Origin: Alistipes sp. Marseille-P5061
GTDB taxonomy: Bacteria; Bacteroidota; Bacteroidia; Bacteroidales; Rikenellaceae
Direction of reading: 5' to 3'
Assembly (NCBI RefSeq): GCF_900290115.1
Contig: NZ_LT985749.1
Span: forward strand, 528,367 to 576,142
Length of the DNA: 47,776 bases
Shown here: positions 8,207 to 14,899 of the stretch, piece by piece
Numbering within the stretch: the stretch's first letter is position 1
Layout: each line of letters opens with the position of its first letter
The notes under the pieces: generated by a model
The model's input: the letters and a program-made list of their open reading frames with translations, nothing else
What the model was told of the DNA's origin: nothing
Databases searched by the model: none
Translations under genes and position numbers: made by a program

Positions 8207-8235
8207 CGCACCGGACGGCAACTCCATCCGGTGCG
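8207..8235 (+). other. Intercistronic hairpin between iorA and iorB
   Basis: CGCACCGGA (8207-8215) pairs perfectly with TCCGGTGCG (8227-8235). No T-run follows, so it is not a normal terminator. It may stabilise or process the message, or attenuate it slightly. Confidence 0.6.
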
Positions 8236-8264
8236 GCTCCCCGGAACAAAACGAAGAGCATCCC

Positions 8265-8852
8265 ATGAAAAAAGACATCATACTTTCGGGCGTCGGCGGA
8301 CAGGGCATCCTCTCCATCGCCGCTATCATCGGCAAGGCGGCCCTCAACGAAGGGCTCCGCATCAAGCAGGCCGAAGTTCACGGCATGAGCCAGCGCGGCG
8401 GCGACGTGCAGTCGAATCTGCGCATCAGCTCCGAGCCCATCGCCTCGGACCTCATTCCGCAGGGAGGGGCCGACATCATCATCTCGCTCGAGCCGATGGA
8501 GGCGCTACGCTACCTGCCCTGGCTCTCGGCCGACGGCTGGGTCATCACCAACACCACCCCCTTCGTCAACATCCCGAACTACCCCGAGAACGAGGCGCTG
8601 GAGGGTGAACTGAAGCGTCTGCCCCACGTCGTGGCACTCGACGTCGACGCACTGGCCCGCCAGGCGGCTTCGCCCCGTGCGGCCAACATCGTGCTGCTGG
8701 GCGCCGCCGCGCCCTTCCTCGGTCTGGAGGCCGAGAAGCTCGAGCAGGGCATCCGCGACATCTTCGCACGCAAGGGCGACGCGGTGGTCGAGACGAACCT
8801 CGCCGCCTTCCGCGCCGGATACGAACACGCACTCAAAACGGCCCGGCGATGA
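8265..8852 (+). CDS. iorB: Indolepyruvate oxidoreductase, beta (gamma-domain) subunit
   Basis: The small partner of IorA, 195 residues, belonging to the catalytic gamma domain of 2-oxoacid:ferredoxin oxidoreductases. It has the usual opening IILSGVGGQGILSIAAIIG and the conserved AEVHGMSQRGGDVQSNLR, which help bind CoA and form the heterodimer interface. The length fits the family. The ATG at 8265 follows an A-rich leader and gives the canonical N terminus MKKDIILSGVGGQG. The stop overlaps the start of the aminotransferase gene by four bases, so those two are translationally coupled. Confidence 0.93.
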   Translation: MKKDIILSGVGGQGILSIAAIIGKAALNEGLRIKQAEVHGMSQRGGDVQSNLRISSEPIASDLIPQGGADIIISLEPMEALRYLPWLSADGWVITNTTPFVNIPNYPENEALEGELKRLPHVVALDVDALARQAASPRAANIVLLGAAAPFLGLEAEKLEQGIRDIFARKGDAVVETNLAAFRAGYEHALKTARR

Positions 8853-10159
8853 ACATCCCCTTTGAACACTCCGTGCTCGACTCCGCGCTGGAGCGCATGG
8901 ACATCGCCGACATCGCCCAGGCGACCATCCGCCAGTCGGGCGACATCGCACGCCTGATGGAGCAGGCCACCGGAACGGAGTTCATCCACCTCGAGATGGG
9001 CGTACCGGGGCTTCCGCCCGAGAAGGTGGGCGTCGAGGCCGAATGCGAGGCGCTGCACCGCGGCGTGGCGTCGCAGTATCCCAACATGTACGGCATCGAG
9101 CCGCTCAAGGAGGAGGCTTCGCGCTTCATCCGCGCCTTCCTGGACATCGAGGTGAGCCCCCGCGGCTGCATCCCCACCGTCGGTTCGATGCAGGGGAGCT
9201 TCACCCTCTTCCAGCTCTGCTCGCAGCTCGACCCCAAGCGGAACACGATTCTCTTCATCGACCCCGGATTCCCCGTGCAGCGCAGTCAGACGCGCATTCT
9301 GGGCATTCCGAGCGTCTCGTTCGACATCTACGACTACCGTGCCGAGAAGCTGGGGCCCAAGCTCGAGAGCTTCCTGCGCGAGGGCAACATCGCCGCCATC
9401 GTCTACTCGAACCCCAACAACCCGGCGTGGATTTGCCTCACGGAGGAGGAGCTGCGCACGGTGGGAGAGCTGGCTACGAAGTACGACGCCGTGGTCATCG
9501 AGGATTTGGCCTACCTCTGCATGGACTTCCGCAAGCCGCTGGGACACCCCTTCCAGGCGCCCTTCCAGGCGACGGTGGCCCGCTATACGAAGAACTACAT
9601 CCTGATGCTCTCGGCTTCGAAAATCTTCAGCTACGCCGGCCAGCGCATCGCCATCGCGGCCATCTCGGACGGCCTCTTCCACCGCGAATACCCCGAGCTG
9701 CGCCGCCGCTACGGCATCGCACGGCTGGGTGACGCCTACGTGCTGACGTTCCTCTACGCCGCCTCGTCCGGTACGAGCCACTCGGCGCAGCACGCCCTGG
9801 CGGCCATGTTCCGCGCGGCGGCCGACGGCCGGCTCAACTTCGTCGAGGAGACCTCGGAGTACGCCCGCCGCGCCCACCTGACCAAAGAGGCCTTCACGCG
9901 CCACGGCTTCCGCATCGTCTACGACCACGACCTGGGCGAACCGGTGAGCGACGGATTCTTCTACACCATCGGCTACGGCTCGATGTCGAGCGCCGAGCTG
10001 CTGAGCGAACTGCTGCTCTACGGTGTCTGCGCCATCTCGCTCACCTCGACGGGCAGCCAGCAGCCGGGCATCCGCGTCTGCATCTCGCAGATGAACCGAC
10101 CCGACCAGTTCGAGGAGCTCGACCGGCGTCTGGCCCTCTTCGAGCGCGACCATCGATAA
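8849..10159 (+). CDS. PLP-dependent class I/II aminotransferase, probably aromatic
   Basis: A 436-residue fold-type I aminotransferase. Visible family signs are the nucleotide-like turn PTVGSMQGSFTLF, the substrate segment VYSNPNNPAW, the aspartate in VIEDLAYLCMD that holds the pyridine nitrogen, SASKIFSYAGQRIA containing the lysine that binds pyridoxal phosphate, and the C-terminal arginine region GIRVCISQMN. It would move the amino group from an amino acid to 2-oxoglutarate or pyruvate, making the 2-oxoacid used by IorAB. An aromatic substrate is inferred from this coupling, because its ATG overlaps the iorB stop. Branched-chain amino acids cannot be excluded. Confidence 0.88.
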   Translation: MNIPFEHSVLDSALERMDIADIAQATIRQSGDIARLMEQATGTEFIHLEMGVPGLPPEKVGVEAECEALHRGVASQYPNMYGIEPLKEEASRFIRAFLDIEVSPRGCIPTVGSMQGSFTLFQLCSQLDPKRNTILFIDPGFPVQRSQTRILGIPSVSFDIYDYRAEKLGPKLESFLREGNIAAIVYSNPNNPAWICLTEEELRTVGELATKYDAVVIEDLAYLCMDFRKPLGHPFQAPFQATVARYTKNYILMLSASKIFSYAGQRIAIAAISDGLFHREYPELRRRYGIARLGDAYVLTFLYAASSGTSHSAQHALAAMFRAAADGRLNFVEETSEYARRAHLTKEAFTRHGFRIVYDHDLGEPVSDGFFYTIGYGSMSSAELLSELLLYGVCAISLTSTGSQQPGIRVCISQMNRPDQFEELDRRLALFERDHR

Positions 10160-10169
10160 AAACGACCGC

Positions 10170-10212
10170 GCGGAGGCGGGGCAGCCCCGTCCATCCGGGC
10201 CCCCGCCTCCGC
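10170..10212 (+). other. Long intercistronic hairpin before the CoA-transferase gene
   Basis: GCGGAGGCGGGG (10170-10181) pairs perfectly with CCCCGCCTCCGC (10201-10212), a 12-pair stem with a 19-nt loop that can itself fold. No T-run follows. It sits inside the operon, in the 93-nt gap, and could act as an mRNA processing or stability element. Confidence 0.65.
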
Positions 10213-10252
10213 CGTCAACTCCCATAACACACAGCAAGAGAAAACCATCCGC

Positions 10253-11548
10253 ATGAAATACACGACAGCCGCCGAGGCGGTGCGCCTCATCCAATCCCAC
10301 AGCAGCGTCTACATCCAGGGAAGCACCTCGATTCCCGAAACGCTGGTCCGCGCCATGGCCGACCGCGCCGGGGAGCTCACCGACGTGAAGGTCTACTCGG
10401 CCTTCGCCGTGGGTGCCTTCGACGCCCCCTACTGCAAGCCCGAGAACCGGGAGAGCTTCCTGGTCAACAGCCTCTTCGTGGCCAACAACATCCGCCGCTG
10501 GCTCGCCGAGGGCTACGGACAGAGCATCCCCGCCTTCCTGGGCGAGATTCCCGCCATGTTCCGCGACGGAACGCTGCCGGTCGACGTGGCGCTGCTCAAC
10601 CTCTCGCAGCCCAACGAGGAGGGCTACTGCTCGTTCGGAGTCTCGGCCGACCTGGCCGTCTCGGCCGCCGAGTGCGCCCACACGCTCATCGGCCAAATCA
10701 ACAAGGCGATGCCCTTCTCCTACGGCGACGCCGTGATTCACATCTCGAAGCTGGCCGCCGCCGTTGAGGTCGACGACCCGCTGGTCGAGGTGCCGACGGC
10801 CGTGCCGAGCGATGCCGAACGGCGCATCGGCAACTACATCGCCGAGATGATTCCCGACGGAGCGACGCTCCAGATTGGCGTGGGAGGCATTCCCAACGCC
10901 GTGCTGGCGGCGCTCAAGGGGCACAAGCACCTCGGACTGCACACCGAGGCGATGACCGACGGCGTGCTGCCGCTCATCGAAAGCGGCGTCATCGACAACT
11001 CGCAGAAGAGCGTCATGCCGGGCATCAGCGTGGCGTCGCTGGCGCTGGGTTCGCGGCGTCTGTACGACTACATGGACTACTGCAAGGAGCTGGTGATGAA
11101 GGATGTGGCCTGGACCAACGACCCCTTCCGCATCCGTCAGAACCCCAAGGTGATGGCCATCAACTCGGCCGTCGAGGTGGACCTCACCGGTCAGGTGTGC
11201 GCCGATTCGGTCGGCACGCGCATCATCTCGGGCGTCGGCGGGCAGCACGACTTCATGTACGGCGGCGCGCTCTCCGAAGGGGGCAAGACCTTCATCGCCA
11301 TTCCGTCGACCACCCCCAAGGGGGCCTCGAAAATCAAGGCGCTGCTCACGCCGGGTGCCGGTGTGGTCACCACGCGCCACATGGTGCAGAACATCGTCAC
11401 CGAGTACGGCGTGGCGCAGCTGCGCGGCCGCAACCTTGCCGAGCGCGCCCGTGCGCTCATCGACATCGCCCACCCCTCGGTGCGCGAGGAGCTGGAGCGG
11501 GCGGCGGCCGAGCGTTACGGCTACTCGTTCCTGCGGCTGAAGCACTGA
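10253..11548 (+). CDS. Acetyl-CoA hydrolase/transferase family CoA-transferase
   Basis: A 431-residue class I-type CoA-transferase of the 4-hydroxybutyrate / butyryl-CoA:acetate family. Visible are IGVGGIPNAVL, the segment LHTEAMTDG with the probable catalytic glutamate that carries CoA as a thioester, VEVDLTGQVCADS, and the family motif SGVGGQHDF. In this operon the natural reading is exchange of CoA from an aryl-acetyl-CoA (the IorAB product) to acetate, giving free arylacetate and acetyl-CoA for ATP formation. That substrate is inferred; related enzymes use butyryl-, propionyl- or 4-hydroxybutyryl-CoA. It is the last gene before a strong terminator. Confidence 0.88.
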   Translation: MKYTTAAEAVRLIQSHSSVYIQGSTSIPETLVRAMADRAGELTDVKVYSAFAVGAFDAPYCKPENRESFLVNSLFVANNIRRWLAEGYGQSIPAFLGEIPAMFRDGTLPVDVALLNLSQPNEEGYCSFGVSADLAVSAAECAHTLIGQINKAMPFSYGDAVIHISKLAAAVEVDDPLVEVPTAVPSDAERRIGNYIAEMIPDGATLQIGVGGIPNAVLAALKGHKHLGLHTEAMTDGVLPLIESGVIDNSQKSVMPGISVASLALGSRRLYDYMDYCKELVMKDVAWTNDPFRIRQNPKVMAINSAVEVDLTGQVCADSVGTRIISGVGGQHDFMYGGALSEGGKTFIAIPSTTPKGASKIKALLTPGAGVVTTRHMVQNIVTEYGVAQLRGRNLAERARALIDIAHPSVREELERAAAERYGYSFLRLKH

Positions 11549-11626
11549 GCGGGACTGCGGAGCGTCCGGTGTGCACGGACGGGTTGAACGGCAGGAGGCT
11601 CCGCGCCCGCGCAAACCACGAAGGGA

Positions 11627-11667
11627 GGGAGCATCGCCCCATACGGGCCGATGCTCCCCCACTCTTT
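11627..11667 (+). terminator. Terminator of the iorAB operon
   Basis: GGGAGCATCG (11627-11636) pairs with CGATGCTCCC (11649-11658), followed shortly by TCTTTTT. Confidence 0.85.
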
Positions 11668-11669
11668 TT

Positions 11670-11870
11670 CCGGAGGGCCGCACGAGAAGAAGGAGAGGGA
11701 AGGCTGAATCGCTGAGGACACCCCTCCGCCGACCCCCTCCGGCAAGGTCCGTTGCCGGAGGAAGCGCCGCCGACCGGCCTACGGAGGAAGCCCGCCGGAC
11801 GGAAAAGGGACGGAGGGGAGACCGACTGCCGGGAAAAGGGATGGAGGAAAGCCCGTCTGCCGGAAAAACT
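11670..11870. repeat. Degenerate GC-rich intergenic repeats
   Basis: No gene is supported here. Short related units recur: GGAGGAAGCCCG at 11783 and GGAGGAAAGCCCG at 11843, and GGAAAAGGGACGGAGG near 11801 against GGAAAAGGGATGGAGG near 11832. They form an irregular mosaic directly upstream of the next promoter. Confidence 0.55.
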
Positions 11871-11877
11871 CAGCCGG

Positions 11878-11909
11878 TTTCGAAAATCGGAGCCGGATTC
11901 CTATCTTTG
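11878..11909 (+). promoter_or_regulatory. Promoter of the HAD phosphatase gene
   Basis: TTTC at 11878-11881 (near-match to TTTG), a 20-nt spacer and TATCTTTG at 11902-11909. The expected leader is about 25-30 bases. Confidence 0.75.
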
Positions 11910-11940
11910 CACCGCACAACAGAGAACAAACAAGAGAGCC

Positions 11941-12594
11941 ATGCACTGGAGATACATCTTCTTCGACCTCGACGGCACGCTGACCGACCCCATGCTGGGC
12001 ATCACCCGCTCGGTGCAGTACGCCCTGCGCCACTTCGGCATCGAAGTGACCGACCTGAGCACACTCTGCCCCTTCATCGGGCCGCCGCTCAAGGACTCCT
12101 TCCGCGAGTTCTACGGCATGGACGACGCCCGAGCCGAAGAGGCCATCGCCCTCACGCGCGAATACTTCGCCCCGAAGGGCATCTTCGAGAACGAGCTCTA
12201 CGCCGGCATCACGGAGCTGCTGGAGGAGCTGCACGACGGGGGCGCCCGCATCGCGATGGCCACCTCGAAGCCCTCGCCCTTCGCCCGACAGATTGCGGAG
12301 CACTTCGCCATCGACCGCTACTTCGACCTCATCGAGGGGAGCACGCTCGACGGCTCGCGCACGACCAAGAGCGAGGTGCTGCGTCTGGCCGTCGAGGGGC
12401 TGGGGGTTCAGGACCCCGCCCGGGCGGTGATGGTGGGCGACCGCCGCTTCGACATCGAGGGGGCCGCCTCGGTGGGCATCGAATCGATTGGGGTGCTCTA
12501 CGGCTACGGCTCGCGCGAGGAGCTCGAGGCGGCAGGCGCCGGTCATATCGTCGCCGACGTCGGGGAGCTCAGCCGGCTGCTGACCGGCCGCTGA
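11941..12594 (+). CDS. HAD-superfamily phosphatase, phosphoglycolate phosphatase-like
   Basis: A 217-residue HAD hydrolase with a class I helical cap. Motif I is FFDLDGTLTD with the nucleophile Asp9 and acid/base Asp11. Motif II is the threonine in ATSKPS, motif III is a lysine in TTKSE, and motif IV is GDRRFDIEGA. The shape resembles Gph/PpaX-type enzymes that remove phosphate from small metabolites; the true substrate is unknown. The ATG at 11941 follows an A-rich leader and a good promoter. Longer in-frame starts begin upstream of the promoter and are rejected. It is a single-gene unit ending in a terminator shared with the convergent S46 peptidase gene. Confidence 0.9.
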   Translation: MHWRYIFFDLDGTLTDPMLGITRSVQYALRHFGIEVTDLSTLCPFIGPPLKDSFREFYGMDDARAEEAIALTREYFAPKGIFENELYAGITELLEELHDGGARIAMATSKPSPFARQIAEHFAIDRYFDLIEGSTLDGSRTTKSEVLRLAVEGLGVQDPARAVMVGDRRFDIEGAASVGIESIGVLYGYGSREELEAAGAGHIVADVGELSRLLTGR

Positions 12595-12622
12595 CCTGCA
12601 GAACGCACTCCGGAAGAGAACA

Positions 12623-12665
12623 GAGGGGGCCGTCCGATGATGTCGGAGGGCCCCCTCGCGGTTTT
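12623..12665 (+). terminator. Terminator between convergent genes
   Basis: GAGGGGGCC (12623-12631) pairs with GGCCCCCTC (12649-12657), and the inner TCCGA/TCGGA extends the stem past one mismatch. TTTT follows at 12662-12665. It ends the HAD transcript and may also end the minus-strand operon. Confidence 0.75.
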
Positions 12666-12673
12666 AAGGCGCA

Positions 12674-14845
12674 CTACTCGAAGCGCAGTTCGCGCAGCAG
12701 CCAATCGGCGCCGGCATAGCGTTCGATGGTCCACATCACGAAGCGGATATCGACGCAGACCGTGCGCGCCAGGTCGGGATGGTACCAGAAGTTTCCGGCC
12801 ATCGATTCGCGGTTGCCGTCGAAGGCCAGACCGACGAGCCGTCCCCGGGCGTCGAGCACCGGGCTGCCCGAGCTGCCGCCCGTAATGTCGTTGTCCGTGA
12901 GGAAGTTGACCGTCAGCACCCCCTCTTCGCCCCACGCACCCCACGCGCCCTCAGAGAGCAGCCGCCGCAGAGTTGAATCGAGGCGGAAGCGCTCATCCCC
13001 CGGGTCGTACTTCTCGACAAGACCCGCCGCCGTGCTCCGCCACGAGAGCGACACCCCGTCCGAAGGGGCAAGCGAACGGACACGGCCGTAGCTCAGGCGC
13101 ATCGTCGAGTTGGCATCGGGATACTGGAGCCGCCCCTCGGCACGGCGGAAGGCGTAGAGGGCCCGCGCGTAGCGCGCCCTGGCTTCGTGCAGGTCGCCCC
13201 CGGCGCGGCGTTCGGCCTCGCGTACCGCCCCCGTGAAGCGGGAAACCGAGACCGAGCCGACGAGTTCGACCAGCGCATCCCGGCGAATCTCAGCAAGGGA
13301 GCGTCCACCTGCGAAGAAGGCCTCGAAGCGCCGGGCGTCGGAGCAGACCGAACGGTCGAAGGCCTCGGCCGCCATGCGTGCGGCGTCGCCCCCCGCTGCA
13401 TCGAAGCGTGCCGCCATCGCCTCGCCCCACAACGCGCGGGGGATGCTGTCGGTGAAGCGTTCGGTCATGGCGCTCAGCAGCGCACGGTCGGTTGCGGCGT
13501 CGTATCCGCCCTGCAGCGGCGCGGCGATGCGGTGCAGGCTCTGCAGCTCGGCATCCCCCGCACGAAGCGAGTCGCGCCCCTGCCGCTCCAGACGCCCCGC
13601 GAGGGCCGCCAGACGGTTGGCCACGAGCCACGCGCGGCTGGCTCCGAACCACGACTCGCGCATGTTGACCAGCTGCCGCTGCGCCGTGCGCCGCGCCGCA
13701 TAGAGGCGCTGCAGTTCGGCGCAGACATCACCCCAGGCGGCCCTTCGCGCCGAGTCGCCACGGAGCCACGCCGCAAGGCGCCGCTCCTCCTTCGCGCGGC
13801 GTGCAACCACGTCGAAGCGCTGCAGGCAGCGGTTCTCCCACCGCGCCAGGTCGGTGAAGTTGCTCAGCGAGAAGTATTCGTCGGCATAGGCGCGCCGCAC
13901 CTCCCCGCTGCGCTCCATCCGCCGGGCAAGGAGCTGCCGCCGAAGCTGCCGGTTGGCCACCACCACGGGGTTCTCCACCTGCTGCTTCTCGGCCACGGCA
14001 TACGACGGGGCGTAGCGCTCCGTTCGGCCCGGGTAACCGAGCACCAGGGTGAAATCACCCTCCCGCACCCCGCGCCTCGAGAGCGTCAGCACGCGGCGGG
14101 GGTTGAGCGGCCGGTTGCGGGGCGAATAGTCGGCCGGACGGCCCGCCGAGTCGGCATAGACGCGGTAGAGGGCGAAATCGCCCTTGTGCTGCGGCCAGCT
14201 CCAGTTGTCGGCATCGCCGCCGAAGGCCCCGACGGAGGCGGGCGGACAGCCCACCAGCCGCACGTCGCGGTAGACCTCGTAGAAGTGGAGCAGGTAGCGC
14301 TCGCCGCCCCAGAGCGACGTGCAGCGCACCTCCAGGGTGGAGTCGCCCCCGTAGAGGCGCTCCAGCTCGGCATAGAGCCTGCGCAGCGACATGGGACCCC
14401 AGCGCCCCTCGGCCTCCATCCGCGCGCGGAGCTGCCGCGCCTGCCGCGTCACGTCCAGCGTACGGCGCAGGAACCAGACGCTCCGCCCCTCGACGGGAAG
14501 CTCCTCCTCGGCCGTACGGGCCCAGAAGCCCGTGCGGAGCAGGTCACGCTCCGAGGTCGAGAGGGCGCAGATGTCGCCGTAGGCGACGTGGTGGTTGGTG
14601 ATTACCAGTCCACGGTCTGAAATGACGCTTCCGCTCCCCACACCGCCGTCGAAGGCGACCACGGCATCGGAGAGCGACGGGCGCCCTTCGTCGTAGAGCT
14701 CGCCCACGTCGAGCCGCAGCCCGGCCGAGTCGAGCCGTGCGGCGAGCCTTCCGTCCAGCGCGTGGACCATCCACATTCCTTCGTCGGCCCGGAGCGGGGC
14801 GGAGAGCCCCAGCAGCAGGCCGACGCATATAAACCATCGTTTCAT
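12674..14845 (-). CDS. S46 family dipeptidyl-peptidase (DPP7/DPP11 type)
   Basis: A 723-residue periplasmic serine peptidase that removes dipeptides from the N termini of oligopeptides in asaccharolytic Bacteroidota. The start at 14845 gives a signal peptide MKRWFICVGLLLGLSAPLRA before mature DEGMWM, typical of S46 proteins. The chymotrypsin-like triad is visible as TNHHVAYG (His85/86), GDF (probable Asp223) and GGSSGSPV (Ser659). Eighteen residues after the serine there is Gly (FDGN). DPP11 enzymes specific for Asp/Glu carry Arg at this place, so a DPP7-like preference for hydrophobic residues is inferred. It is the last gene of the minus-strand cluster, 54 bases after the NapH-like gene, and would feed dipeptides to amino acid fermentation. 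Confidence 0.92.
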   Translation of the reverse strand: MKRWFICVGLLLGLSAPLRADEGMWMVHALDGRLAARLDSAGLRLDVGELYDEGRPSLSDAVVAFDGGVGSGSVISDRGLVITNHHVAYGDICALSTSERDLLRTGFWARTAEEELPVEGRSVWFLRRTLDVTRQARQLRARMEAEGRWGPMSLRRLYAELERLYGGDSTLEVRCTSLWGGERYLLHFYEVYRDVRLVGCPPASVGAFGGDADNWSWPQHKGDFALYRVYADSAGRPADYSPRNRPLNPRRVLTLSRRGVREGDFTLVLGYPGRTERYAPSYAVAEKQQVENPVVVANRQLRRQLLARRMERSGEVRRAYADEYFSLSNFTDLARWENRCLQRFDVVARRAKEERRLAAWLRGDSARRAAWGDVCAELQRLYAARRTAQRQLVNMRESWFGASRAWLVANRLAALAGRLERQGRDSLRAGDAELQSLHRIAAPLQGGYDAATDRALLSAMTERFTDSIPRALWGEAMAARFDAAGGDAARMAAEAFDRSVCSDARRFEAFFAGGRSLAEIRRDALVELVGSVSVSRFTGAVREAERRAGGDLHEARARYARALYAFRRAEGRLQYPDANSTMRLSYGRVRSLAPSDGVSLSWRSTAAGLVEKYDPGDERFRLDSTLRRLLSEGAWGAWGEEGVLTVNFLTDNDITGGSSGSPVLDARGRLVGLAFDGNRESMAGNFWYHPDLARTVCVDIRFVMWTIERYAGADWLLRELRFE

Positions 14846-14899
14846 TCGGTAGATTTCGTTTTCATTCGCCGGGGCGGGAGCCTCCGCCCCCGTCCGCAA

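Noticed and set aside
8579..11683. A minus-strand open frame of more than 1000 codons opposite iorB, the aminotransferase and the CoA-transferase
   Set aside because: It is an antisense shadow produced by GC-rich codons. It has a monotonous Gly/Arg/Asp/Val/His composition and no domain, while the plus strand holds four clear enzymes.
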